Shown here: positions 18,118 to 27,667 of the stretch, in pieces | How the letters are laid out: every line of letters starts with the position of its first letter | Position numbering within the stretch: position 1 is the first letter of the stretch | Assembly (NCBI GenBank): GCA_003265435.1 | Contig: NOXC01000002.1 | Coordinates: forward strand, 62,001 to 126,000 | Origin: Cellvibrionaceae bacterium AOL6 | Lineage (GTDB): Bacteria > Pseudomonadota > Gammaproteobacteria > Pseudomonadales > Cellvibrionaceae | Length of the DNA stretch: 64,000 bases | Direction: 5' to 3' | Position numbers and translations under genes: made by a program | Notes under the pieces: model-generated | What the model was told of the DNA's origin: nothing | Seen by the model: the letters and a program-made list of their open reading frames with translations, nothing else | Database searches by the model: none

Positions 18118-19077
18118 ATGCGCCGTGATCCCTCCCCCTTAACACGCTTGCTGGCACTGACCTGCTTCCTCTTCCTCTGCGCTTGCGAAAACCGAAGCCA
18201 CGTGGCGCTGGGCAGTCTGGAACGCGATCGCATCGCGCTGACCGCCACCGAAGCAGAGACCGTCACCGCTTTACCGATCAGCGAAGGCCGCCTTGTTAAA
18301 ACCGGCGACTTGTTAGTGCAACTCAACGATGCCAAGCAGCGCGCTCAACTCGCGCGCGCGCAGGCCAACCTTGCGCAGGCTGAAGCCAATATGGACAAAT
18401 TGCGCAATGGCGCCCGCGAAGAAGAAGTGGCCGCGGCCACCGCCGTCGTCGTTGGCGCTCGCGCAACCCTGCGCGAAACGCAACGCACCTTCGAACGCAA
18501 CACCCAACTCGCGGAACAAAAACTGATTAGTCAGGCCGACGCCGACAATGCCCGCCTTGCCCGCGATACCGCCAGTGCAGACTTACAGAACGCACAGGAA
18601 CAATTACGAGAATTAACCAATGGCACGCGCGCGGAAGACCTTCGCGCGGGTGAGGCCCAATTGCAGGCCGCGCAAGCTGAAGTCGAACACGAACAGCGCC
18701 TGCTCGAAGAGCTGAGCGTCGTCGCGACGCGCGATGGGATACTGGACAGCCTGCCGTGGAACTTGGGCGAGCGCGTCACCGTCGGCAGCCCCGTGGCGAT
18801 CGTACTCGCAGACGCCAATCCCTATGCACGAGTCTACATTCCCGAACCCGCTCGCCCTCACCTTCAGATCGGCCAGATACTCGATGTCCAGATGGACGGC
18901 ATCGACACGCGCTTTCGCGGCACTGTACGCTGGCTGTCGAAAGATGCCGCTTTCACGCCCTATTACGCACTCAATGAAAGCGACCGCAGCCGCTTAGTGT
19001 ACCTGGCCGAAATTCAACTCGGTGACGACGCCGCCGACCTGCCCACCGGCATGCCTGTGCAGGTACACCTGCCTTGA
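18118..19077 (+). CDS. HlyD/AcrA-type periplasmic adaptor of an ABC exporter, lipoprotein
   Basis: Membrane-fusion protein linking an inner-membrane ABC exporter to an outer-membrane channel (YbhG-like). The ATG at 18118 gives a lipoprotein signal with lipobox LCAC (Cys23). Then come a biotinyl-lipoyl half motif (VTALPISEGRLVKTGDLLVQL), two long coiled-coil helices (about 70-190, Ala/Gln/Glu rich), the return lipoyl half (TRDGILDSLPWNLGERVTVG) and a beta-barrel domain. Its stop overlaps the ATPase start by 4 bp. It forms an operon with the ATPase and permease; cargo is unknown. Confidence 0.88.
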   Translation: MRRDPSPLTRLLALTCFLFLCACENRSHVALGSLERDRIALTATEAETVTALPISEGRLVKTGDLLVQLNDAKQRAQLARAQANLAQAEANMDKLRNGAREEEVAAATAVVVGARATLRETQRTFERNTQLAEQKLISQADADNARLARDTASADLQNAQEQLRELTNGTRAEDLRAGEAQLQAAQAEVEHEQRLLEELSVVATRDGILDSLPWNLGERVTVGSPVAIVLADANPYARVYIPEPARPHLQIGQILDVQMDGIDTRFRGTVRWLSKDAAFTPYYALNESDRSRLVYLAEIQLGDDAADLPTGMPVQVHLP

Positions 19078-20000
19078 GTGACTGGGTGATTCAAGCCAAG
19101 GGGCTGACCCGTCGATTCGGTGACTTTACCGCCGTTGACCAACTCGATTTAAATATCGAGCGCGCTCGTATTTTTGGTTTTCTCGGCCCAAACGGCTGTG
19201 GCAAAACCACGGCGATTCGTATGTTAACCGGGTCCCTGCAGGCTTCTGAAGGCAGCGTGTCCGTTCTAGGCACAGCATTGCCGGGCGGGGCCGAAGCGCT
19301 GCGTCTGAAAGTAGGTTATATGACGCAAAAGTTTTCGCTGTATGAGAGCCTTACCGTTGCCGAAAACCTAGAGTTTGTTGCGCGAATCTATGCGCTAAAA
19401 GGCAGTGAACGACGGGTGCGGCTCCGTGAATTACTCGCGACCTACGGACTCGAACAAAAAGCCAAGGCCCTCGCCGGGAGCCTCAGCGGCGGACAGAAAC
19501 AACGCCTCGCGCTCGCTGCCGCCGTGCTGCACCGCCCTGAACTGCTTTTTCTCGACGAACCGACGTCCGCCGTTGACCCCGAAAACCGCCGCGAATTCTG
19601 GGAGCAGTTATTTGACCTGTGCGATCAGGGCACCAGTATTCTCGTCTCCACGCACTACATGGACGAAGCCGAACGTTGTCATAACATCGCGATTTTAAAA
19701 GAGGGCCAAAAGCGCGCGGACGGCACACCCGAGGCGCTGATGGAAGCGATGGATGCCTGCGTGCTTGAACTCGAGTGCGACGGCTTACGCAAAATCAAAG
19801 AAACGCTACTGGGATTTGATGAAGTGAAATCCGCGGCACAGCTTGGTACACGTTTGAGAGTCTTGATCCGTCGCGACGTCGCCGATCCAGAAGCCTGGAT
19901 ACGGCAGCATATCTCGACACCCGACGCCATCATTGATCGCGTACGGCCGAGCCTTGAAGATGTGTTTGTGACCAGCACAGGAGCTCGCCACGATGCTTAG
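19074..20000 (+). CDS. ABC transporter ATP-binding protein (YbhF-like, single domain)
   Basis: ATPase of an ABC-2 exporter. Walker A GPNGCGKTT, Q-loop MTQKFSLYE, signature LSGGQKQRLALAAA, Walker B LLFLDEPTSAVDP and the H-loop in VSTHYMDEAERC are all present. 308 residues with a single nucleotide-binding domain, unlike E. coli YbhF, which carries two. The start is a TTG at 19074 overlapping the adaptor stop (TTGA); no ATG lies near enough. It overlaps the permease start by 8 bp. Confidence 0.93.
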   Translation: MSDWVIQAKGLTRRFGDFTAVDQLDLNIERARIFGFLGPNGCGKTTAIRMLTGSLQASEGSVSVLGTALPGGAEALRLKVGYMTQKFSLYESLTVAENLEFVARIYALKGSERRVRLRELLATYGLEQKAKALAGSLSGGQKQRLALAAAVLHRPELLFLDEPTSAVDPENRREFWEQLFDLCDQGTSILVSTHYMDEAERCHNIAILKEGQKRADGTPEALMEAMDACVLELECDGLRKIKETLLGFDEVKSAAQLGTRLRVLIRRDVADPEAWIRQHISTPDAIIDRVRPSLEDVFVTSTGARHDA

Positions 20001-21138
20001 CCTCTCGCGAATCATGGCCATCCTGTACAAAGAATTGCTGCAGCTCAAGCGCGATAAAATGACCTTCGGAATGGTTGTGATGATCCCCTTGGTGCAACTG
20101 GTGCTTTTCGGGTATGCCATCAACACCAATGTGCGTGACATTCCCGTCGGCGTTGTCGACCAGGCGCGCAACGGCTTGAGCGCGACTTTGATTGATATGG
20201 TACAGGCCACTCAGGTGGTGCGCGTCACGCAGTATTACGACGACATCGAAACCGCAGAAGCCGAAATTCGCGCGGCGCGCATCAGCGCCGTGCTGATCAT
20301 TCCGCACGATCTTGCCGCTCGCGTTGCACGCAGCCCAGCCATCGGCTTGGAAAGTCCGCCCACGGGCGACAGGCCGAGTGCACGCCCGGTCGCACAATGG
20401 GTGGTGGATGGATCGGATACCGTCGTCGCCGGTGCCATCAAATCGCTGCGCGCCATGCCCTTGACCGAGGTCTTGCGCCGCCCTCCCAATGCTCAAACAC
20501 CCACCTTCGAAACCACCTTGCTCTACAACCCCGCACAGCGAACGGTGGTCAATATTGTGCCTGGGTTGGTGGCGGTCATTCTGACCATGACGATGGTCAT
20601 GTTCACCTCAGCGGCCATCGTACGTGAACGTGAGCAGGGCAATCTGGAAATGATCATCAATACCCCAGTACGCTCGATGGAGTTAATGCTCGGTAAAATC
20701 GCGCCGTTTCTCGTGATTGGGCTCTTGCAGGTGGCGCTGATTCTGGGGCTCGGCCGACTGTTGTTTTCGATTCCCTTCAACGGCAGCCTGCTCACACTGA
20801 CCTTGGCCACCATCCTGTTTATTGTGGCGAGCCTGACACTTGGCTTGGTGCTGAGCACCATTGCGCGCACACAGCTGCAATCGATGCAGATGACGATCTT
20901 TATTTTGTTGCCGTCCATTCTGCTGTCGGGCTTTATGTTTCCCTATGAAGGCATGCCGGAGGTGGCGCAATGGATTGCAGAGGCACTGCCCGCAACACAT
21001 TTTATGCGCATGATTCGAGGGGTCGTATTAAGAGATGCGAGCCTGCTGGAGATGTATCGTGATGCACTGTGGCTCACCGGGTTTTGTATCGCAGGGCTGG
21101 GCATCGCCGCCCTGCGTTTTAAAAAGCACCTCGACTAA
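19993..21138 (+). CDS. ABC-2 type permease (YbhS/YbhR-like)
   Basis: Inner-membrane permease of 381 residues. One N-terminal helix (MVVMIPLVQLVLFGYAIN) is followed by a large periplasmic domain (about 45-180) and five C-terminal helices, with the ABC-2 motif REREQGNLEMIINTPVRSMELMLGK. It works with the ATPase and HlyD-like adaptor upstream as a drug- or lipid-type exporter. Only one permease gene is present, so it would act as a homodimer. Its end overlaps the convergent purU gene by 4 bp. Confidence 0.92.
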   Translation: MLSLSRIMAILYKELLQLKRDKMTFGMVVMIPLVQLVLFGYAINTNVRDIPVGVVDQARNGLSATLIDMVQATQVVRVTQYYDDIETAEAEIRAARISAVLIIPHDLAARVARSPAIGLESPPTGDRPSARPVAQWVVDGSDTVVAGAIKSLRAMPLTEVLRRPPNAQTPTFETTLLYNPAQRTVVNIVPGLVAVILTMTMVMFTSAAIVREREQGNLEMIINTPVRSMELMLGKIAPFLVIGLLQVALILGLGRLLFSIPFNGSLLTLTLATILFIVASLTLGLVLSTIARTQLQSMQMTIFILLPSILLSGFMFPYEGMPEVAQWIAEALPATHFMRMIRGVVLRDASLLEMYRDALWLTGFCIAGLGIAALRFKKHLD

Positions 21139-22001
21139 CGGCTGAACACCACCGTCTTGGAACCGTTCAGCAAAATACGCTGTTCGGCATGCCAGCGCAC
21201 GGCTCGCTGCAAGGTCACCGCTTCAATATCACGGCCGATTTCTACGAGCTCCTCGGGCGTGTTCGCGTGCGTGACTCGCTCGACACTCTGTTCAATGATC
21301 GGCCCCTCATCGAGCTCGCTCGTCACGTAATGTGCCGTCGCGCCAATCAATTTGACTCCACGCTCGTAAGCCTGATGATAAGGTTTCGCCCCTTTAAAGC
21401 CGGGCAAAAAGGAGTGGTGAATATTGATGGCTCGCCCTTCGAGGCTGCGGCACAAGTCATCGGAAAGAATCTGCATATAGCGTGCAAGTACCAGTAGCTC
21501 GGCACCACTGTCTTCCATCACCTGAAGAATCTGCGCTTCTTGCTGGGGTTTACTGTCGGCTGTGATCGGCAGATAGTGGAAGGGCACGCCGTACCACTCG
21601 CTGATATCTCGCATCACTTCGTGGTTAGACACGACGCCGACAATGTCGACAGGCAAGGTCCCGTGCTTCCAGCCGTTGAGCAGGTTATTCAAGCAGTGCC
21701 CCCACTGAGAAACCGCGATCAGCACTTTCATTTTCTGCGCGCCGTCGTGCATCTCCCAGCACATCCCGTAACGCTCCGCCACAGACTGAAACGCCGCGCG
21801 GATGCCTTCCATGGATTTCGGCCCCTCGACGGATTCCAGCACGGTGCGCATAAAAAAGCGTTTGTTGGTGACGTCTTCGAACTGAGAGGCTTCTCGAATA
21901 TTGAAACCCTGCAGCGAAAACAGGTTGGCCACAGCCGCGACGATGCCGGGCTGATCGTTACAGCTGAACTTGAGAATCAGCTCCTCAATGTGTTGGGACA
22001 C
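21135..22001 (-). CDS. purU: Formyltetrahydrofolate deformylase PurU
   Basis: Hydrolyses 10-formyl-THF to THF and formate, balancing one-carbon pools and feeding formate to purine synthesis. The N-terminal ACT domain (LKFSCNDQPGIVAAVANLFS) is followed by the formyltransferase fold with VLIAVSQWGHCLNNLL, GVVSNH, LARYMQILS, the catalytic region NIHHSFLPGFKGAKPYHQAYERGVK and HYVTSELDEGPIIEQ. The Asn-His-Asp catalytic triad is present. 288 residues, normal length. Confidence 0.96.
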   Translation of the reverse strand: MSQHIEELILKFSCNDQPGIVAAVANLFSLQGFNIREASQFEDVTNKRFFMRTVLESVEGPKSMEGIRAAFQSVAERYGMCWEMHDGAQKMKVLIAVSQWGHCLNNLLNGWKHGTLPVDIVGVVSNHEVMRDISEWYGVPFHYLPITADSKPQQEAQILQVMEDSGAELLVLARYMQILSDDLCRSLEGRAINIHHSFLPGFKGAKPYHQAYERGVKLIGATAHYVTSELDEGPIIEQSVERVTHANTPEELVEIGRDIEAVTLQRAVRWHAEQRILLNGSKTVVFSR

Positions 22002-22044
22002 GCAAAACTCCGTTACTCACGACGCAAAGGGTCGCTATTGTAGC

Positions 22045-22845
22045 TTAATTTTGCTGTAAAACCTTAGCGAGAACGGCACTGAGGGACGCGGCCCCGGACA
22101 ACGACCAGCCGCCATCGACAGGCAGCACCACGCCACTGATATAACTGGCCATCGGTGAACTCAAAAACAGGCAGGCATTGCCTAGATCTTCCGCTTCACC
22201 GAGGCGTTGCAGAGGCACCGATTGGCGAGTGCGCTCCATCAACTCCGGCGTGGGGGCAAGGCGCTTCATACCTTCGGTATCGGCGATCGGCCCAGGCACA
22301 ACACTGTTCACCCGCACTCCGGCAGCCCCCCATTCCTGCGCAAGCGTTTGCGTCAGCATGTCGACTCCGGCTTTCGCGGCGCAGACATGGCTCTGCCCGA
22401 CCATCGGCAAAAACGCCTGAGGTGCTGAGATATTAATCACGCTCGCGCCGGGTTTGCGCAACAAGGGATAGGCGGCCTGGAGCACATGAAAGCTGCCGAG
22501 CAAGTCGATTTCTACCACAGACTTAAACCCATTAGCGGACATGCCGGTGGCCAGCGCGGGGAAATTTCCCGCCGCACCAGACACCAGTACATCGATGTCT
22601 CCCCACGCGTCCTGAACCGATTGCAAACCTTCCGCCAGCGCGGGCTGGTCGCGAACATCGGCGCTGAAGCCTGTGCTGGTCGCACCGAGAGACGCGAGCT
22701 CGGCCACCGTGTCTTCTACTTTCTTAGGGTCCCGGCTGGCGACGGCCACGCGGGCACCGGCCTTGGCGAAGCTGCGGGCAATCCCCCGGTTAATACCACT
22801 GGTACCACCCACCACCACTACATTTTTATCGCTGTAATCGAACAT
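22045..22845 (-). CDS. SDR oxidoreductase of the 2,4-dienoyl-CoA reductase type
   Basis: NAD(P)-binding Rossmann enzyme of 266 residues with VVVGGTSGINRGIA (cofactor loop), SRDPKK and the NAG-like VSGAAGNF. The active-site tyrosine of ordinary SDRs is missing: the usual YxxxK region reads SHVCAAKAG. This, with CAAGNF-like and PGPIADTEGMKRL blocks, resembles peroxisomal 2,4-dienoyl-CoA reductases (DECR2/SPS19), which also lack the tyrosine. It lies 32 bp after an enoyl-CoA hydratase/isomerase gene, so a role in breakdown of unsaturated fatty acids is likely. The substrate is inferred from similarity and context. Confidence 0.75.
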   Translation of the reverse strand: MFDYSDKNVVVVGGTSGINRGIARSFAKAGARVAVASRDPKKVEDTVAELASLGATSTGFSADVRDQPALAEGLQSVQDAWGDIDVLVSGAAGNFPALATGMSANGFKSVVEIDLLGSFHVLQAAYPLLRKPGASVINISAPQAFLPMVGQSHVCAAKAGVDMLTQTLAQEWGAAGVRVNSVVPGPIADTEGMKRLAPTPELMERTRQSVPLQRLGEAEDLGNACLFLSSPMASYISGVVLPVDGGWSLSGAASLSAVLAKVLQQN

Positions 22846-22877
22846 GATCTCTCTCCAGATTTCGTCTTTTTATGGCT

Positions 22878-23660
22878 TCAGGCTTTGAACACAGGCCGCC
22901 GTTTTTCAAAAAAGGCACCGACGGCTTCCGCAAACTCATCCCCTTTTAGGGCCGCAGAGAACGCCCGGATCTCTTCGTTCATGCACTCACTCACGGGCGT
23001 TTCGATGGTCTGACGCAAGAGCTGCTTGGCCTTCACAACGGCGTTGGGCGGCAGCTCCGCCAAGGCCTGCGCCACGATGAGTCCGTGTTCACGCGGACGT
23101 GCATCGACCGCGTTAATCAAACCCGCATCCAGCGCTTGGACCGCACTGAAAGGCTGACCCAGCACGAGCCACTCAAACGCGCGCACATGGCCGGCCAGGC
23201 GTGGTAAGAGGTACGAAGACGCGTATTCAGGGCACAGACCCAATCGAACGAAGGGCAGCGAGAAGCGTGTGTCGGGTGCCGCAAACACCATATCTGCGTG
23301 CAACATGAGCGTCGTGCCCACCCCCACCGCATCACCATGCGCCGCCACAACCACGGGCTTACTGAAGCGTCGAAAGGCTTCGAGAAAGCACACAACGGGG
23401 TTGTCGCCATCAACCAAGGTGCCGCTCGCGGCGAAGTCCGCAAGATCGTTGCCGCTGGTAAAACTGTCGCCCTCTCCACAAAGCAGTACGACACGCACAG
23501 ACGCGTCCGAATCGGCCTCGCGCAAGGCGCGAATCAGCCCTTCGTACATTTCGCTGTTCAGAGCGTTTTTCTTCTCGGGGCGCATCAGGCAGAGTTCCAA
23601 GACACTGCCCTGCTGTCGGGACGCTAAGTATTCTGTCACCGCTCCACTCCTCTCTTTCAT
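22878..23660 (-). CDS. Enoyl-CoA hydratase/isomerase family protein (delta3,delta2-isomerase-like)
   Basis: Crotonase-fold protein of 260 residues. Oxyanion-hole segments are AHGDAVGVGTTLMLHADMVFA and the N-terminal RPEKKNALNSEMYEGL. The active-site segment reads LPFVRLGLCPEYASSYLLPRLAG, with a single acidic residue after Pro as in delta3,delta2-enoyl-CoA isomerases (ECI2 type), rather than the paired glutamates of true hydratases. Together with the dienoyl-CoA-reductase-like gene downstream it would handle double bonds in unsaturated fatty acids. A GTG a few codons into the frame is an alternative start. Divergent from argS. Confidence 0.8.
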   Translation of the reverse strand: MKERSGAVTEYLASRQQGSVLELCLMRPEKKNALNSEMYEGLIRALREADSDASVRVVLLCGEGDSFTSGNDLADFAASGTLVDGDNPVVCFLEAFRRFSKPVVVAAHGDAVGVGTTLMLHADMVFAAPDTRFSLPFVRLGLCPEYASSYLLPRLAGHVRAFEWLVLGQPFSAVQALDAGLINAVDARPREHGLIVAQALAELPPNAVVKAKQLLRQTIETPVSECMNEEIRAFSAALKGDEFAEAVGAFFEKRRPVFKA

Positions 23661-23744
23661 TCATTACATGCGGTCAGAGCTTGCATCAAGCGCCCTTGCC
23701 GCTAAAATCCGTCGCTCACATCGACCGAATCGCCAGGACCTCGC

Positions 23745-25484
23745 ATGAATATTCTTACGCTGCTGCACGCCAAAGTCCGCCAGGCCATGAGCCAGGCCGG
23801 TATACCCGAGACCTTGAGCGCCGCCGTCGCCCCCAGCAAAAACGCCAAGTTCGGGGACTATCAGGCCAACGGCGCGATGGCCGCAGCAAAATCCATGGGC
23901 ATGAAGCCACGCGATCTCGCGCAGCAAATCTGCGAGCACCTCCAATTAGACGGGATCGCCCACCAGATCGAAATTGCAGGACCGGGCTTCATCAATATCC
24001 ATTTAGACCAAAATTGGCTCGCCAGCCAGTTACAAAAGGCCTCAAACGACACGCGCTTAGGCATCGAGGTCCACAGCCCCGCGCAGACCGTCGTCTTGGA
24101 TTACAGCTCGCCCAACCTCGCCAAAGAGATGCACGTGGGTCACCTGCGCTCCACCATCATAGGTGATGCGATTGCCCGCCTGCTGGAGTTCATGGGCGAT
24201 ACCGTGATTCGCCAAAACCACGTCGGTGACTGGGGCACGCAGTTCGGCATGCTGATCGCGGAATTGGAAGACAAGCTCGAAGACGGGGATTCTGCGAGTC
24301 TCGCCCTGCACGATCTCGAGAAGTTCTACCAGAGTGCGAAAAAGCACTTTGACGAGGACCCGGCCTTTGCCGATCGCGCGCGCGACTATGTGGTTCGCTT
24401 GCAAAGCGGCGAAGAAAACGTACTCGCCCTGTGGGAGCAGTTCCGAGATGTGTCCCTGTCTCACAGCGAAGCCATCTATGAAAAGCTGAACGTCACCCTG
24501 ACCCCTGACGACGTGTACGGGGAAAGTGCGTATAACGACGACCTCGCCGTACTCGTAGAGGAATTGAAGGCACAGAATCTGGCAACGGAAGACGATGGTG
24601 CGCTGGTTGTGTTTCTCGACGAACTCGCCGACAAAGAAGGCAACCCCAGTGCGGTGATCATCCAGAAGAAAGACGGCGGCTACCTGTATGCGACGACCGA
24701 CCTCGCGGCAATGCGCTATCGCACCGGAACCTTGGGCGCATCACGTATCCAATACTTTATCGATGACCGTCAATCCCTGCATATGAAGCAGGTTTTCACG
24801 CTGGCTCGCAAAGCCGGTTTCGTGCCGCAGGATACCCAGCTCGAGCACCGCGCATTCGGCAAGATGCTGGGCAAGGACGGGCGCCCCTTTAAAACACGTA
24901 CGGGCGGCACGGTGAAGCTGGCTGAGCTGCTGGATGAGGCCATTGAAAAAGCCGCTGACGTGGTAAAAAGCAAGAACCCCGAGCTGAGCGCCGACGAGAT
25001 TGCCGACGTCGCCCGGAAGGTAGGCATCGGTGCCGTGAAATACGCCGACCTGTCGAAAACGCGCACCAATGATTATGTCTTCGATTGGGATGCGATGTTG
25101 AGCTTTGAAGGCAACACCGGCCCCTACTTGCAGTACGCCTACACCCGTATCGCCAGTATTTTCCGCAAAGCCGATGAAACACTCGACACCTTTTCAGCCG
25201 ATGTGCAGCTGGATGCCGTACAAGAACAAACCCTGGCTTTGAAGGTGCTGCGTTTTTCAGAAGTGCTTGAGCAAGTCGCGGAGGATGCGTACCCGCATAC
25301 ACTTTGCGCCTATCTATATGAACTCGCGAGCCTGTTTATGACCTTTTACGAGGCCTGCCCCATTCTCAAAGAGGATGTCCCGGCGCCCGTTCGTGCAAGC
25401 CGCCTGCAACTCAGCAAGGCCACGGCACGTACGCTGGAACAGGGCCTGGCGTTATTGGGGATTGAAGTGATGACACGCATGTAA
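23745..25484 (+). CDS. argS: Arginine--tRNA ligase
   Basis: Class I aminoacyl-tRNA synthetase charging tRNA-Arg. The HIGH-like motif is HVGH within [20 protein letters not shown], and the lid region [22 protein letters not shown] replaces KMSK as in E. coli ArgS. An N-terminal Add1 domain (about 1-105) and C-terminal DALR anticodon-binding domain (about 460-579) are present. 579 residues, the usual length. Alone on the plus strand. Confidence 0.97.
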   Translation: MNILTLLHAKVRQAMSQAGIPETLSAAVAPSKNAKFGDYQANGAMAAAKSMGMKPRDLAQQICEHLQLDGIAHQIEIAGPGFINIHLDQNWLASQLQKASNDTRLGIEVHSPAQTVVLDYSSPNLAKEMHVGHLRSTIIGDAIARLLEFMGDTVIRQNHVGDWGTQFGMLIAELEDKLEDGDSASLALHDLEKFYQSAKKHFDEDPAFADRARDYVVRLQSGEENVLALWEQFRDVSLSHSEAIYEKLNVTLTPDDVYGESAYNDDLAVLVEELKAQNLATEDDGALVVFLDELADKEGNPSAVIIQKKDGGYLYATTDLAAMRYRTGTLGASRIQYFIDDRQSLHMKQVFTLARKAGFVPQDTQLEHRAFGKMLGKDGRPFKTRTGGTVKLAELLDEAIEKAADVVKSKNPELSADEIADVARKVGIGAVKYADLSKTRTNDYVFDWDAMLSFEGNTGPYLQYAYTRIASIFRKADETLDTFSADVQLDAVQEQTLALKVLRFSEVLEQVAEDAYPHTLCAYLYELASLFMTFYEACPILKEDVPAPVRASRLQLSKATARTLEQGLALLGIEVMTRM

Positions 25485-25489
25485 GCGTG

Positions 25490-26803
25490 TCAGCTCCCCT
25501 CTTCGGCGCTTTGCTCGCGGGCACGGCGCCGCGCCATGACTTCTTCGGTCATGCGCGCTTTTTCTTCCGCCAGTCGCGCCTCACCTTTGAAGATAAAAAT
25601 ATATTCGGTTAAACCACGCTGCATGCCCGGCAAAAAGGCATAGCTGTGCTCGACGAAAAAACCCGGAAACATACGCAGCCATTGCACGGACGTTTTGGGC
25701 TGTGAACTGCGCGCCTGCCAGTCCTGATCACTCCCTTCGGCGATGGTAATGGCGTCCGCCGCCAGCTGAAAACGCTGCGGTTTTGGTGGCATGCGTTTGC
25801 CCGAATAACTCATCACAAACAAGCGGGTACCATCATGACAAAACGGCATCAGCCTGCGCGATAGCGCCTCGAGCAGATCGTCGCTGATGTAGTTAAGCAG
25901 ATCCCAGGCGATAATTACATCAAAGGTCGTGCCGGGCTGAAATTCAAAAAATCGCCCCTCGGCCAGGTACGCCCGCGCCTGCTCCGGAGCCATTTTATCG
26001 ACGCGAGCATGCAATAAATTCAAATCTTCACTGTGCACACTGGCAAAGCGGCTTTTCCATATATCCTGGTTCGCGCCATCCTGACGCCCCAAGTCCAGCA
26101 GGCTTGCACCGGGGGCTTTACGTGCGCTTTCCCACACGTTTTCGTGGGCCGGTGAGACCAGCGCCGTACCTTTTCGGCTGAGGCCCTGTTCACGCTCCGC
26201 GCTCGAAAATACCGCGCGCGCGCTGCGGGTCGCATCTGGCCGATAACACAGGATCTGCTCAGAGACACCCGCCAGCATACCCTCACCACTGATGAAGGTT
26301 TTCAATATGGAAAATTCCGGCGCTTGTTTAAGCAACTGCGACGAGGTCGTGCCCGCATGCTGACGCACACCCATTTCTGCGAGGGTCACATTGAGCTCAA
26401 GCCGGTTCTGAATACTGAAATGACCCGGCGCAACAGGGACTCGAGCGCCGACATAACTGATCCAATGAAACAGCGCACCAGGCTTGATAAAACGGCGCAG
26501 ACGCTGCAATAGCCCCACCCAGGCATCGGGATCGAGAAAGTTGGGAATGTCCCACAACAACACAATATCGTAGGGCTCGCGCGGGGTATGTCCTTCGAGA
26601 ATCGTATCGATACGAAAATCCGCGCGCGCATCACGCAGCTCTTCGTTGGCACTTTCAAAATGAAAAAGACAACCTAGCCCAGAATAGAAACTCAAGTTGG
26701 CCGAGGTACACTCACCGAGATCAAGAATTTTATTTCGGGTCGAAGATTTAACCGCATTATAGATTGCGGTAATACCAGGAGAGCGGTGTGTAACGTGAGA
26801 CAA
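25490..26803 (-). CDS. Protein with two methyltransferase-like domains, unknown function
   Basis: A 437-residue protein of two similar halves. Each starts with a SAM-methyltransferase-like strand (KILDLGECTSANLSFY; SLLDLGRQDGANQDIW), then a V-[LI]-W-D segment (DIVLLWDIPNFLDPDAW; DVIIAWDLLNYISDDLL) and a late block ending in YxG-x-R/KxP (SYVGARVPVAPGHF; SYSGKRMPPKPQRF). The glycine-rich SAM loop (GxGxG) is absent in both halves, so activity is doubtful. The tail is a charged helix. The start is a TTG at 26803; no ATG lies close. It follows bactofilin, separated by a terminator. No function can be named. Confidence 0.7.
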   Translation of the reverse strand: MSHVTHRSPGITAIYNAVKSSTRNKILDLGECTSANLSFYSGLGCLFHFESANEELRDARADFRIDTILEGHTPREPYDIVLLWDIPNFLDPDAWVGLLQRLRRFIKPGALFHWISYVGARVPVAPGHFSIQNRLELNVTLAEMGVRQHAGTTSSQLLKQAPEFSILKTFISGEGMLAGVSEQILCYRPDATRSARAVFSSAEREQGLSRKGTALVSPAHENVWESARKAPGASLLDLGRQDGANQDIWKSRFASVHSEDLNLLHARVDKMAPEQARAYLAEGRFFEFQPGTTFDVIIAWDLLNYISDDLLEALSRRLMPFCHDGTRLFVMSYSGKRMPPKPQRFQLAADAITIAEGSDQDWQARSSQPKTSVQWLRMFPGFFVEHSYAFLPGMQRGLTEYIFIFKGEARLAEEKARMTEEVMARRRAREQSAEEGS

Positions 26804-26818
26804 AGGGGTATCCAGACA

Positions 26819-26852
26819 TTAAAAACAAGGAGCCCGCAACGTAGCGGGCTCC
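26819..26852 (-). terminator. Intrinsic terminator after the bactofilin gene
   Basis: On the minus strand a perfect 9-bp stem (GGAGCCCGC / GCGGGCTCC, 6-base loop) is followed by TTGTTTTTAAT. It lies 9 bp after the bactofilin stop and before the two-domain methyltransferase-like gene. Confidence 0.85.
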
Positions 26853-26860
26853 AATCGACA

Positions 26861-27406
26861 TCAGCTATCGGATTTACTACTCGATGACGCTGGGGCCGAC
26901 GCAGGTGTAGAAGAAGAAAAAGAAGAACCTGCGTTGAATTTCTGGAAGTCGTCTTTACGTGCGTCCACTTCCATATCGATGGAACCTTTGAACTTCGCAC
27001 CGTCTTCCAGGGTTACGCGATTGGCAACCAGGTTACCCTTCACATTACTGGAGGACAAAATGGAGATGTGGTCTTCACCGTAGATATCCCCTTCAATCGT
27101 GCCTTCAATCACAATCGTTTGCGCGAGCACATTGGCTTTCACTACGCCCTGCTCTCCGATTGTCAGGTTGTTGCCTTTCAATTCAATAGTGCCGTCGACC
27201 TTACCTTGAATTAACAAGTCTTCTTCGCCGACAAGTTCGCCTTTAACACGAATCTTGGGGCCGATCACCGCCGCATGGCTGGGTGCGGTAGCCGTTGCGG
27301 ATTTGTGAATGGGCTCTGGCATAGGTGGGGTTTGGATACGATCCGAAATGGGTCGAGGCTGTACGGGCTCCGTACTGGGGCTTTCCTGCTTGTTACTGCG
27401 AATCAT
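26861..27406 (-). CDS. Bactofilin (polymer-forming cytoskeletal protein)
   Basis: A 181-residue cytoskeletal protein. The central beta-helix (about 45-140) shows the bactofilin pattern of short repeats: IKGELVGEEDLLIQGKVDG, LTIGEQGVVKANVLA and VKGNLVANRVTLEDGAKF. Both tails are disordered and rich in Pro, Ser and Ala. Bactofilins polymerise without nucleotide and organise envelope processes such as cell-shape control. Single gene upstream of a terminator. Confidence 0.92.
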   Translation of the reverse strand: MIRSNKQESPSTEPVQPRPISDRIQTPPMPEPIHKSATATAPSHAAVIGPKIRVKGELVGEEDLLIQGKVDGTIELKGNNLTIGEQGVVKANVLAQTIVIEGTIEGDIYGEDHISILSSSNVKGNLVANRVTLEDGAKFKGSIDMEVDARKDDFQKFNAGSSFSSSTPASAPASSSSKSDS

Positions 27407-27667
27407 CTGTGTCTCTCCGAAGCTGGCTGGCGGTTGAGTGCCTCGGGATCGTCCTTTCTCCTCGGGCTACTCAACAAGAGTAGAGCGGCGGCTCAATACT
27501 GACAATACAGCTGAAGCGAATTGGAGAGATAAAATTCAGGCAGGCGTTCAGAACGTTAAAGGGTTCTCACTTTCCACAATTTAGCCGCACCAGTGTCATA
27601 GAGGTGGCGCATACATCTACGATAATCGCAGCGTCACACCGCCCTGATGTGGCGCGCCAAACCTCTT

